Source: an uncultured Bacteroidales bacterium (GTDB lineage Bacteria; Bacteroidota; Bacteroidia; Bacteroidales; Bacteroidaceae). From it: a stretch of 13,090 nt of DNA. Under the pieces are notes generated by a model that saw only the letters and a list, made by a program, of their open reading frames with translations, searched no databases and was not told where the DNA came from. Position numbers and translations under genes: made by a program. The stretch lies in NCBI GenBank assembly GCA_937901185.1, contig CALCHR010000248.1, positions 1 through 13,090 of the forward strand, given 5' to 3'. Numbering within the stretch: position 1 is the stretch's first letter; every line of letters starts with the position of its first letter. Of the stretch, positions 7,440-13,090 are shown piece by piece.

Positions 7440-7472
7440 AGAAAGAAGCCCGTAGATTTTCTACAGGCTTCC
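7440..7472 (-). terminator. Terminator of the hypothetical gene at 7510-7950
   Basis: A stem of 6 bp, one C/A mismatch, then 4 bp pairs 7445-7455 with 7461-7471 around the loop ATTTT. On the minus strand it is followed by a T-rich tract (TTTCTTTTCCCC), as expected for a leftward transcript. A second perfect 9-bp hairpin (7498-7506 with 7513-7521) overlaps the gene's stop codon but lacks a U-tract. Confidence 0.75.
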
Positions 7473-7509
7473 GTTAGTGTTTGCTATGTTGAGGTAGAAG
7501 AAAGTGGGG

Positions 7510-7950
7510 CTACACTTTCTTTGATAGTTCTTCCCAGAAACGGTCGAGGTCGTCGGTCAATCCGGCCATCAACTCCTCGGAGAGCACAATGGTATCGTCG
7601 TCCACCAAGTGCAACTCGGCCAAGGTTTCCTTGTTCTCTCCTATGAGCACGAAGGAGTAGGGCTTCAAGATGCGCAGGTTCTCCATCTCTTCTTTCATGC
7701 TGAGGATGCAGTTGCGCAACATGGTTTCCACCTCCTGGTAGAAGTTCTCTTCAGTGTTGCCAATCCATTCTTCCACCACGCAGCGCGTCAGTTCCTGGTC
7801 GTCGTCGAAGGTGAGCAACTCGCCGCTCTCCTGCTTTACTTGCAGATACACGTCTGTCAAGGGCAGGCTTTCGCTTAGGGTGTTAAATTTGGTGGCGGTT
7901 TTCTTTAAGGCGCGCTCTATCTGTTGGAGAATGTGTGCAGAGGTTTCCAT
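7510..7950 (-). CDS. Conserved Bacteroidales hypothetical protein, acidic, soluble
   Basis: 146 aa, no signal peptide or membrane segment, and rich in Asp and Glu. No named domain is recognised. Visible features are an N-terminal helix (METSAHILQQIERALKKTA), the central segment LLTFDDDQELTRCVVEEW and a C-terminal segment LHLVDDDTIVLSEELMAGL followed by DLDRFWEELSKK. It resembles hypothetical proteins encoded next to ftsB in other Bacteroidales as I recall them, which supports a real gene. It is transcribed alone, divergently from ftsB, with its own terminator at 7440-7472. The start is the first ATG after a -7-like box on the minus strand (TATTTTTG, 7986-7979). Function is unknown; a cytosolic regulatory or adaptor role is only a guess. 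Confidence 0.85.
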   Translation of the reverse strand: METSAHILQQIERALKKTATKFNTLSESLPLTDVYLQVKQESGELLTFDDDQELTRCVVEEWIGNTEENFYQEVETMLRNCILSMKEEMENLRILKPYSFVLIGENKETLAELHLVDDDTIVLSEELMAGLTDDLDRFWEELSKKV

Positions 7951-7978
7951 AAGGCTGATATTTTTCTGTTCAGTCCTA

Positions 7979-7986
7979 CAAAAATA
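7979..7986 (-). promoter_or_regulatory. Probable -7 box for the hypothetical gene at 7510-7950
   Basis: TATTTTTG on the minus strand fits TAnnTTTG and lies about 30 bp before the ATG at 7950. The -33 TTTG is not clear; a CTTG sits 17 nt upstream (8007-8004). Confidence 0.5.
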
Positions 7987-8146
7987 CTATTAAAATCCTT
8001 ATGCAAGGGGCAACTCTGTTATTTTTTTAAGAAAATGGCCCAAGCAGACGCTTCTGTTGCCCCGTTTTTCTCCTCCGGTGCAGAAAAACAACCGGTCGGT
8101 CTGCTTATTTCCGCCCCAATGCTGTGTGCGTTAGAATATAAAGTAG

Positions 8147-8154
8147 TATCTTTG
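8147..8154 (+). promoter_or_regulatory. Probable -7 box for ftsB
   Basis: TATCTTTG matches TAnnTTTG and lies 27 bp before the ftsB ATG at 8182. A TGTG (8125-8128), 18 nt upstream, is a weak -33 candidate. The promoter is divergent from that of the hypothetical gene at 7510-7950. Confidence 0.6.
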
Positions 8155-8181
8155 CAGAGATAAGAAAATTCTGATAGCGCT

Positions 8182-8478
8182 ATGGGCGAGAATAAGATAA
8201 AGTTGAAACTGGGAATCTGGCGGAATAAATATTTCTGGGCCACAGTGTTGTTCGTGGCTATCATCGGCTTCCTCGACCCCAATAGCCTCTTGCAGCGCTA
8301 TCGCCTCTCTCGGCAGAACAACGCCCTGCGCGAAGAAATAGCCTTCTACGAAGAAAAATACCAACGCGACACCCGCGAGCTGCAAGAACTGGAAACCAAT
8401 CCCGAGGCCGTAGAGAAGGTGGCGCGCGTGCATCTGTTTATGAAGACAGAAAACGAAGATGTCTATGTCCTGGAATAA
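8182..8478 (+). CDS. ftsB: FtsB/DivIC-family septum formation protein
   Basis: 98-aa bitopic inner-membrane protein expected to act in the divisome with FtsL and FtsQ, linking early and late division proteins. A short basic cytoplasmic tail (1-16) is followed by one membrane helix (about 17-31, YFWATVLFVAIIGFL), a coiled coil (about 36-72, with QNNALREEIAFYEEKY), and the C-terminal motif NPEAVEKVARVHLFMKTENE (73-92) then DVYVLE. This motif is the hallmark of the DivIC/FtsB family. Length is normal for Bacteroidetes members. It starts the plus-strand block and is followed after 33 bp by a small membrane protein gene, probably co-transcribed. Confidence 0.88.
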   Translation: MGENKIKLKLGIWRNKYFWATVLFVAIIGFLDPNSLLQRYRLSRQNNALREEIAFYEEKYQRDTRELQELETNPEAVEKVARVHLFMKTENEDVYVLE

Positions 8479-8511
8479 GCTCAAGGCGATCTCCCCTTTA
8501 CAAAAAAAGAT

Positions 8512-8898
8512 ATGAAACCCCTCTCTAAAATACAGAACCTGATATATTGCCTTGGCGGTGTGCTCTTGCTCGTCGGAGCCGTGATGCCCCTTTTCCTGCG
8601 CCCCTCTTCTGTTGCGCCCTATGTGTTCTGCATCGGTACGCTGATGTTCTCCTCTATGCAATTGTTGGCCGGCTATGAAGGCAACGACTTCGTGGTGCGC
8701 CGCCTGCGTCGTCAGCAAATACTGGGAGCCTTGCTGCTCTTCGCCTCCGGCGTGCTGTTTCTGATGGGACATTTGCAACCTGCCTGGTTGCAGGGAGATG
8801 AATGGCTGTTGCTGCTGACCATCGCCGCAGTATTGGAAGTGTACACCGCATTCCGCCTCCCGGTGGCGCTCGCTAAAGCCGAATCCAAAAACAAGTAA
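8512..8898 (+). CDS. Small four-helix membrane protein, unknown function
   Basis: 128 aa with four predicted membrane helices at about 9-28, 35-53, 69-87 and 97-115. A basic loop lies between helices 2 and 3 (VVRRLRRQQ, 61-69) and the C-terminus is basic (AKAESKNK). There is no signal peptide and no known catalytic motif. It starts 33 bp after ftsB on the same strand, so the two are probably one transcript. Similar small membrane proteins follow ftsB in other Bacteroidales as far as I recall. A role in envelope or division is guilt by association only. Confidence 0.82.
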   Translation: MKPLSKIQNLIYCLGGVLLLVGAVMPLFLRPSSVAPYVFCIGTLMFSSMQLLAGYEGNDFVVRRLRRQQILGALLLFASGVLFLMGHLQPAWLQGDEWLLLLTIAAVLEVYTAFRLPVALAKAESKNK

Positions 8899-8937
8899 CC
8901 TCGGACACGGCTCTGTAAAGAGTGAAAAAGTCTTTTG

Positions 8938-8971
8938 AAATGTAAAAATCGGATTGGATTTTTTTACATTT
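8938..8971 (+). terminator. Possible terminator hairpin after the ftsB operon
   Basis: A perfect 11-bp but AT-rich stem (AAATGTAAAAA, 8938-8948, with 8961-8971) encloses a 12-nt loop, 40 bp past the stop codon of the membrane protein gene. The U-rich part lies inside the 3' arm rather than after it, so termination may be weak or the hairpin may mainly stabilise the mRNA end. Confidence 0.5.
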
Positions 8972-9047
8972 ACCCCCTCAAATCATAAAAGATTTTATTT
9001 CTTACCCAACTATTTTTTATAAATGCCAATTTTGTCCTGAAAGGTTG

Positions 9048-9055
9048 TATATTTG
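9048..9055 (+). promoter_or_regulatory. -7 box for the DUF4369 lipoprotein gene
   Basis: TATATTTG fits TAnnTTTG and lies 26 bp before the ATG at 9082. A TTTG at 9031 is only 13 nt upstream, closer than the usual 19. The surrounding 12-mer GTTGTATATTTG (9044-9055) recurs at the thiS promoter. Confidence 0.65.
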
Positions 9056-9081
9056 TCCTCTGAAAATAGAAACAGACAGAT

Positions 9082-9795
9082 ATGCGAATCCTTTTTCCTT
9101 GGCTTTTGAGTTTGCTCTTGCTCGGCTCGTGTGCGCAGCATTATGAGATAGCAGGCGACTCCTTTATGGAAGGAGAAGGGAACGGAATGCTTTATTTGAA
9201 TTTTACCTCAGACGGCGTGCAGCATTGCTGTATCGATTCTTGTGAAATAATCCACGGCCAGTTTTCTTTGTCTGGTGACGTGGATTCTATTATGATGGCC
9301 CATTTGTATTTGGGCAATCAGCAAGTGATGCCCATCGTCTTGGAAAATGGCCGTATGGATGTGCAAATCAGCAAGGCCTTTAAGCACGTGAAGGGCGGGC
9401 AACTCAACGAGCGACTATATAGCTTCTTCAAGAAAAAGAATAGGCTCGAACACGAATTCTGGGAACTGGAGCGCGACTGCATGGCCATGCTGCGGAAAGG
9501 TAAGGGCGTGGAGGAAGTAAAGGCCTACTATGCCAAGAAAGAAAAGAAATACTCAAAGGAGCTGGAAGACCTGGAGACGAATTTTATTATTGACAACTAT
9601 GAAAATGTGCTTGGCACCGGTATCTTTATGATTATCTGCAGTCAATATCCTTCGCCCGTGATGACAGAACAGATTTCCCGGATACTCCATCGCGCCCCCT
9701 CAACGTTCCACCACAACCCCTTCGTGAAAAACTATGTGAAGCGAGCGCGTGGCAGTGTGCGGAATTGTTGCGAGGAGCATGAGAGAAGAAAATAA
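9082..9795 (+). CDS. Lipoprotein with DUF4369-like domain
   Basis: 237 aa. A type II signal peptide is clear: hydrophobic run LLSLLLLGSC with lipobox cysteine at residue 17, so the mature protein is probably a lipid-anchored envelope protein. Residues about 20-110 look like the DUF4369 domain, which in Bacteroidetes usually precedes a thioredoxin-like domain (here SGDVDSIMMAHLYLGNQQVM, then PIVLENGRMDVQIS). The rest (about 120-237) is charged and helical (KKEKKYSKELEDLE). No CxxC thioredoxin motif follows, so this is a stand-alone DUF4369 protein, not a thiol-disulfide oxidoreductase. It has its own promoter and terminator and is monocistronic. Its exact role is unknown. Confidence 0.85.
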   Translation: MRILFPWLLSLLLLGSCAQHYEIAGDSFMEGEGNGMLYLNFTSDGVQHCCIDSCEIIHGQFSLSGDVDSIMMAHLYLGNQQVMPIVLENGRMDVQISKAFKHVKGGQLNERLYSFFKKKNRLEHEFWELERDCMAMLRKGKGVEEVKAYYAKKEKKYSKELEDLETNFIIDNYENVLGTGIFMIICSQYPSPVMTEQISRILHRAPSTFHHNPFVKNYVKRARGSVRNCCEEHERRK

Positions 9796-9797
9796 GT

Positions 9798-9834
9798 AAA
9801 GGCTTGGAACTATCATCCCAAGCCTTTTGTTTTT
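9798..9834 (+). terminator. Rho-independent terminator of the lipoprotein gene
   Basis: Stem AAAGGCTTGG (9798-9807) pairs with CCAAGCCTTT (9818-9827) around a 10-nt loop and is followed by a U-tract (TTTTGTTTTT, 9825-9834). It begins 2 bp after the stop codon. Confidence 0.93.
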
Positions 9835-9888
9835 CTGAAGAACAGCCTTTTTCTCGGCCGCGAGCCCCTCGGGTTGCTGACTTTGTTG

Positions 9889-9896
9889 TATATTTG
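9889..9896 (+). promoter_or_regulatory. -7 box of the thiSGHF operon
   Basis: TATATTTG matches TAnnTTTG. With a start site near 9902 the leader is about 55 nt. The 12-mer GTTGTATATTTG (9885-9896) is identical to that at 9044-9055. No clear TTTG lies 19 nt upstream. Confidence 0.65.
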
Positions 9897-9906
9897 CATA
9901 GCTTTT

Positions 9907-9937
9907 ACCGGCGCGCTTTGATGTCCTTCCTGCCGGT
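9907..9937 (+). promoter_or_regulatory. Hairpin in the thiS 5' leader
   Basis: ACCGGC (9907-9912) pairs with GCCGGT (9932-9937) around a 19-nt loop, just after the predicted transcription start and 20 bp before the thiS ATG. I do not see the conserved TPP riboswitch boxes (CTGAGA and ACCTGA-like) here, so this is not called a TPP riboswitch. Whether the hairpin is regulatory is unknown. Confidence 0.4.
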
Positions 9938-9957
9938 GCTATATAAATAAAGAAACG

Positions 9958-10155
9958 ATGCTCGTATTTGTAAACAACAAAGAGATACACACCTCCTCGC
10001 TCCTGCTGACTGACCTATTGGCCGAATTGGAGCTCCCCAGCCACGGCATAGCTGTAGCCATCGGAGGACGTATTGTCCCCGCTTCGCAATGGGCTTCTAC
10101 AGAGTTGGCCGAAGGCTTGCAGATAGTAGTAGTCAAAGCCGTCTGTGGCGGATGA
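9958..10155 (+). CDS. thiS: Thiazole-biosynthesis sulfur carrier ThiS
   Basis: 65-aa ubiquitin-fold sulfur carrier. The C-terminal Gly-Gly (residues 64-65, KAVCGG) is adenylated by ThiF and converted to the thiocarboxylate that delivers sulfur to ThiG. Features include the N-terminal strand MLVFVNNKEI, the LTDLLAELEL helix, the conserved GIAVAIGGRIVP (30-41) and the ending GLQIVVVKAVCGG. Length is standard. It is the first gene of the thi operon. The 69-bp gap to thiG is larger than other gaps in the operon and is where thiE stands in B. thetaiotaomicron. Confidence 0.95.
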   Translation: MLVFVNNKEIHTSSLLLTDLLAELELPSHGIAVAIGGRIVPASQWASTELAEGLQIVVVKAVCGG

Positions 10156-10224
10156 TACTCCAAGGAGAAAATATCTTTTACTTAAGAAAATCTGTACAAT
10201 CCCTATTCTAAAAAGAACTACGAT

Positions 10225-11004
10225 ATGGATAAACTAACAATAGGCGGCCGCCAATTTTCTTCGCGCCTCTTTCTCGGAACCGGTAAGTTCGCAGACCACG
10301 CAGTGATGGCAAAGGCCATAGAAGCTTCCGGCACAGAAATGGTGACGCTTGCCATGAAACGCGTAGAGCTTGACGAGACGGAGACCGACGATCTCTTGAC
10401 ACACGCTCTTCATCCCAATATCCAATTACTTCCCAATACCTCCGGTGTGCGTACTGCCGAGGAAGCAGTCTTTGCTGCACAACTGGCCCGTGAGGCCTTC
10501 GGAACAAACTGGCTCAAGTTGGAGATACATCCCGACCCGCGCTATCTCTTGCCCGACCCGGTAGAAACGCTCAAGGCTACAGAAGAATTGGTTAAGCTTG
10601 GTTTCATCGTGCTGCCTTATTGCCCGGCAGATCCCACACTTTGCAAGCGCCTCGAAGAAGCCGGCGCAGCAGCCGTGATGCCTCTGGGCGCTCCCATTGG
10701 TAGCAACTGCGGATTGCGCACCCGCGACTTTTTGCAAATCATTATTGAGCAGGCCTCCGTGCCCGTTGTTGTCGATGCCGGAATTGGTGCACCGAGCCAT
10801 GCCGCAGAGGCTATGGAGATGGGAGCTGCTGCTTGTTTGGTCAATACAGCCATTGCCGTAGCTGCCAATCCTGTGCAAATGGCAGTAGCCTTTAAGCAGG
10901 GAGTAGAAGCCGGTCGTATGGCACATTTGGCAGGCTTGGGTCGTCGCCGAGAGAACTTTGAGGCAGAAGCCAGTTCGCCGCTCACCGCGTTTTTGGATAT
11001 CTGA
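10225..11004 (+). CDS. thiG: Thiazole synthase ThiG
   Basis: 259-aa cytoplasmic TIM-barrel enzyme that condenses deoxyxylulose 5-phosphate, dehydroglycine (from ThiH) and ThiS-thiocarboxylate sulfur into the thiazole phosphate of thiamine. Family signatures run throughout: FLGTGKF (16-22), VTLAMKRV (40-47), LLPNTSG (68-74), TNWLKLEIHPD (94-104), with K98 as the expected Schiff-base lysine. VMPLGAPIGSNCGL, PVVVDAGIG and LVNTAIAVA follow. Near full-length similarity to the E. coli protein (256 aa) is obvious by eye. It starts 69 bp after thiS and ends 45 bp before thiH. In B. thetaiotaomicron thiC lies between thiG and thiH; here it does not. Confidence 0.97.
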   Translation: MDKLTIGGRQFSSRLFLGTGKFADHAVMAKAIEASGTEMVTLAMKRVELDETETDDLLTHALHPNIQLLPNTSGVRTAEEAVFAAQLAREAFGTNWLKLEIHPDPRYLLPDPVETLKATEELVKLGFIVLPYCPADPTLCKRLEEAGAAAVMPLGAPIGSNCGLRTRDFLQIIIEQASVPVVVDAGIGAPSHAAEAMEMGAAACLVNTAIAVAANPVQMAVAFKQGVEAGRMAHLAGLGRRRENFEAEASSPLTAFLDI

Positions 11005-11049
11005 TACGCCCCCGGCTTTGTAGTTTTTTATTTCTTGAATGAGGAAAAA

Positions 11050-12186
11050 ATGTTTTCAGATACCTTAGAAAATATATCTTGGGATGCCACGACTGAGCGC
11101 ATTGCTGCCAAGACAGCGGCAGATGTGGAGCGAGCTTTGGGTAAGACACAGCTCGACGTAGACGACTTTATGGCTCTCATATCGCCTGCTGCTGCACCCT
11201 ATCTTGAGACAATGGCTCGCTTGAGTCGTCGTTATACAGAAGCGCGCTTTGGGCGTGTCATCTCTATGTTTATCCCCTTGTATCTCAGTAACGCTTGTAC
11301 CAACTCCTGCGTCTACTGCGGCTTCCATATCAGCAATCCCATGCCGCGCACAGTGCTTGGCGAGGAAGATATCGTTGCCGAGTATGAAGCTATCAAGCGC
11401 TTGGCGCCTTTTGACAATCTGCTGATTGTTACAGGAGAGCATCCCGCGCTGGCCGGTGTTGATTATATAGCCCGTGCTCTCGACTTGGCAAAGCCCTATT
11501 TTAGCAATGTAAAAATAGAGGTGATGCCTCTTTCCACAGAAGATTATGTCCGTTTGAAAGACTATGGGCTGAATGGCGTGGTCTGCTTTCAAGAGACCTA
11601 TAACAAGGCTCGCTATAACATCTACCACCCTCGCGGCATGAAATCGAAGTTTGACTGGCGCGTCAATGGCTTTGACCGCATGGGCGAGGCTCGTCTCCAT
11701 TCTGTCGGGATGGGCATTTTGCTTGGTTTGGAAGCCGATTGGCGCACTGATGCCACTATGTTGGCTTACCACTTGCGCTATTTGCAAAAGCATTATTGGC
11801 GCACGCGCTATAGCGTAAACTTCCCCCGTATGCGTCCCTCGGAGAATGGTGGCTTCCAGCCCAATGTGGTTGTCAGCGACAAAGAAATGGCGCAGCTCAC
11901 CTTTGCCATGCGCATCTTTGACCGCGACGTAGATATTTCCTATTCCACCCGCGAAACTCCTCACTTCCGAAACCACATGGCCACGCTTGGCGTGACCACC
12001 ATGAGCGCCGAGAGCAAAACAGAACCGGGCGGCTATGCGCATCCGGAACGCTTCGCCTTGGAACAGTTCAGCGTCAGCGATGAACGCACAGCTCGCGAAG
12101 TGGAGGCAGCTCTTGCGCAAGTGGAGCGTAAGGCTGTTTGGAAAGACTGGGACGAGGCTTTTTATGGCCAAGTGGCTCACAGATAA
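11050..12186 (+). CDS. thiH: 2-Iminoacetate (dehydroglycine) synthase ThiH, radical SAM
   Basis: 378-aa radical SAM tyrosine lyase that cleaves tyrosine to p-cresol and dehydroglycine, the glycine-derived precursor used by ThiG. This is the oxygen-sensitive route, consistent with an anaerobe. The [4Fe-4S] motif CxxxCxxC is CTNSCVYC at 83-90 (C83, C87, C90), close to E. coli C85/C89/C92. Other family blocks are KTAADVERAL (21-30), FIPLYLSNAC, VTGEH and QETYNKARY. I chose the ATG at 11050 rather than the in-frame TTG at 11035: a GAGGA (11041-11045) is suitably placed and the length then matches E. coli ThiH (377 aa). It is followed by thiF after 18 bp. Confidence 0.96.
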   Translation: MFSDTLENISWDATTERIAAKTAADVERALGKTQLDVDDFMALISPAAAPYLETMARLSRRYTEARFGRVISMFIPLYLSNACTNSCVYCGFHISNPMPRTVLGEEDIVAEYEAIKRLAPFDNLLIVTGEHPALAGVDYIARALDLAKPYFSNVKIEVMPLSTEDYVRLKDYGLNGVVCFQETYNKARYNIYHPRGMKSKFDWRVNGFDRMGEARLHSVGMGILLGLEADWRTDATMLAYHLRYLQKHYWRTRYSVNFPRMRPSENGGFQPNVVVSDKEMAQLTFAMRIFDRDVDISYSTRETPHFRNHMATLGVTTMSAESKTEPGGYAHPERFALEQFSVSDERTAREVEAALAQVERKAVWKDWDEAFYGQVAHR

Positions 12187-12204
12187 TCTGTACTTCTTAG
12201 AAAA

Positions 12205-12903
12205 ATGGATTCCACTCGCTACAATCGTCAAATCATCCTCCCCGAGATAGGGCTTGAAGGCCAGCAGAAACTGGCAGCCACTACTGTGCTCCTTGTAGGC
12301 CTTGGAGGATTGGGCGCACCGGTGGCTCAGTATCTTGCCGCCGCCGGAGTGGGGCGCTTGGTGTTGGTGGACGACGACGAGGTGAGCAAAAGCAATCTCG
12401 GACGCCAAGTGCTTTACGAAGAAAGTCAGATAGGCAGTCCCAAAGCCCTTTGTGCGGCCCAACGCTTGCAGCGCCTGAACAGCGAGATAAGCCTTGAGCC
12501 GCATGTGCAGCGCATCATGCCGGAGACGGCAGCGGCTTTTGTGGCCGACTGCGACATCGTGGTCGATGCCAGCGATAACTATGCCACGCGCTATCTTCTC
12601 TCCGATGCGGCCCAAGCTGCCGGAAAACCTTATGTCTATGGAGCCATTGAAGGCTATACCGGACAGGTGGCCCTCTTCAGCGGCTGTCCGGGCGCAGCCA
12701 CTTATCGGCATCTCTATCCGCAAGAGTCGCAGCTCGTGCAGCAGGAAGCGGCGCTTGGAGTGGTGGGAATGACGGCCGGTGTGGTGGGTAGCGTGCAAGC
12801 CCACGAGGTGTTGAAGTGGGTGTGTGGCTATGGCGAAACTTTAGCCGGTCGTTTGTGGACCATCGACCTGCGTACGATGCAGAGTTTTGTGGTGGAGCTT
12901 TAG
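12205..12903 (+). CDS. thiF: ThiF/HesA/MoeB-family ThiS adenylyltransferase
   Basis: 232-aa E1-like enzyme predicted to adenylate the ThiS C-terminus before sulfur transfer. The Rossmann nucleotide loop GLGGLG is at 32-37, VLVDDDEV at 53-60, the ATP-contacting NLGRQ at 64-68 and VVDASDNYATRYL at 119-131 with D124 as the likely catalytic aspartate. The protein is shorter than E. coli ThiF (251 aa) and lacks the CxxC zinc pairs and the terminal CPVCG. The segment aligned with E. coli Cys184 (NCRTAGVVG) here reads QEAALGVVG, without cysteine. This may be normal for Bacteroidetes ThiF proteins. Operon position after thiH (18 bp gap) favours ThiF over MoeB. It is the last gene before the terminator. 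Confidence 0.92.
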   Translation: MDSTRYNRQIILPEIGLEGQQKLAATTVLLVGLGGLGAPVAQYLAAAGVGRLVLVDDDEVSKSNLGRQVLYEESQIGSPKALCAAQRLQRLNSEISLEPHVQRIMPETAAAFVADCDIVVDASDNYATRYLLSDAAQAAGKPYVYGAIEGYTGQVALFSGCPGAATYRHLYPQESQLVQQEAALGVVGMTAGVVGSVQAHEVLKWVCGYGETLAGRLWTIDLRTMQSFVVEL

Positions 12904-12938
12904 TGGCAGCACTTGTTTTTTTATGCAGAATTTGAAAA

Positions 12939-12959
12939 CAGAGAGTCCTGTGTTCTCTG
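12939..12959 (+). other. Small hairpin between thiF and its terminator
   Basis: CAGAGA (12939-12944) pairs with TCTCTG (12954-12959) around a 9-nt loop. It lies 36 bp past the thiF stop and just before the main terminator, with no U-tract. It may only protect the mRNA 3' end. Confidence 0.35.
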
Positions 12960-12963
12960 AGTG

Positions 12964-12993
12964 GGTCGGCTTTTTCCTTCGCCGACCTTTTTT
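12964..12993 (+). terminator. Rho-independent terminator of the thiSGHF operon
   Basis: A perfect GC-rich stem GGTCGGC (12964-12970) with GCCGACC (12981-12987), a 10-nt loop and a six-T tract (12988-12993). It lies about 60 bp after the thiF stop, and no further gene lies between. Confidence 0.95.
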
Positions 12994-13011
12994 GTGCTAT
13001 TTCAGGCCTCT

Positions 13012-13052
13012 GTAATTGCTTGAAAATCAAGGGCCATTTTTGGGCATTTCTT
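13012..13052 (+). repeat. Conserved intergenic element preceding the right repeat array
   Basis: Second copy of the element at 7256-7295: 28 bp identical (13018-13045) with similar flanks (TAAT before, TTTCTT after). It starts 25 bp after the thi operon terminator and runs straight into the right array, in the same orientation as the middle copy. Confidence 0.88.
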
Positions 13053-13090
13053 CGGTAACTACTAGGAAAATTTCGGTAACTACTAGGAAA
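13053..13090 (+). repeat. Tandem array, 21-bp period (right array, cut by window end)
   Basis: GTAACTACTAGGAAA occurs at 13055 and again at 13076, exactly 21 bp apart. The units match those of the middle array closely. The array continues beyond the window, so its length is unknown. Confidence 0.88.

Noticed and set aside
9835..9957. TPP riboswitch upstream of thiS
   Set aside because: The conserved CTGAGA and ACCTGA-type boxes are not found, and the predicted leader is shorter than the usual element of about 100 nt.
11035..11049. TTG start for thiH at 11035
   Set aside because: The ATG at 11050 has a GAGGA at a suitable distance and gives the family-typical length.
11065..12804. Long open frame of 579 codons on the minus strand
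   Set aside because: It is antisense to thiH and thiF, both of which match their families closely across their length. The translation shows no domain and is rich in His, Cys and Ser, as expected for a shadow frame.

Overview
The window reads as a Bacteroidales chromosome segment, possibly Porphyromonas-like, although genus is not provable from this sequence alone. Supporting evidence: Bacteroidetes-type promoters (TAnnTTTG -7 boxes, one with TTTG exactly 19 nt upstream), few Shine-Dalgarno sequences, Bacteroidetes-style FtsB and DUF4369 lipoprotein genes, and a sulfotransferase/PAPS gene cluster resembling one known from Bacteroides. No phage, insertion sequence, CRISPR, rRNA or tRNA was seen.

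Left half (about 120-6972, all on the minus strand): a compact six-gene operon transcribed leftwards in the order cysQ, SLC13-type sulfate permease, cysC, cysD, cysN, sulfotransferase. Gaps are 21-36 bp, with a strong promoter just before cysQ and a hairpin plus U-tract terminator at 121-157. The genes form a closed sulfonation route. The permease imports sulfate, CysDN makes APS, CysC makes PAPS, the sulfotransferase moves the sulfonate to an acceptor, and CysQ removes the PAP by-product. No PAPS or APS reductase is present, so the cassette looks dedicated to sulfonating a small molecule or envelope component rather than to cysteine synthesis. Its closest known relative in layout is the Bacteroides thetaiotaomicron BT_0416 steroid/cholesterol sulfotransferase locus.

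Middle (about 6973-9834): a gap of about 540 bp with a tandem repeat array; a conserved acidic hypothetical gene on the minus strand; then, divergently, ftsB and a four-helix membrane protein gene; then a single DUF4369 lipoprotein gene with its own promoter and terminator.

Right part (about 9889-12993): a thiamine-thiazole operon, thiS-thiG-thiH-thiF, with its own promoter and terminator. Compared with the thiSEGCHF-tenI operon of B. thetaiotaomicron it lacks thiE and thiC, and no TPP riboswitch could be recognised in its leader.

The least explained feature is a family of intergenic tandem arrays with an exact 21-bp period at 1-98, 7296-7379 and 13053-13090. Each lies just beyond an intrinsic terminator. 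Two are preceded by the same 28-bp conserved element. The period equals two DNA helical turns, and in the left array CTAG-like steps recur about every 10.5 bp.
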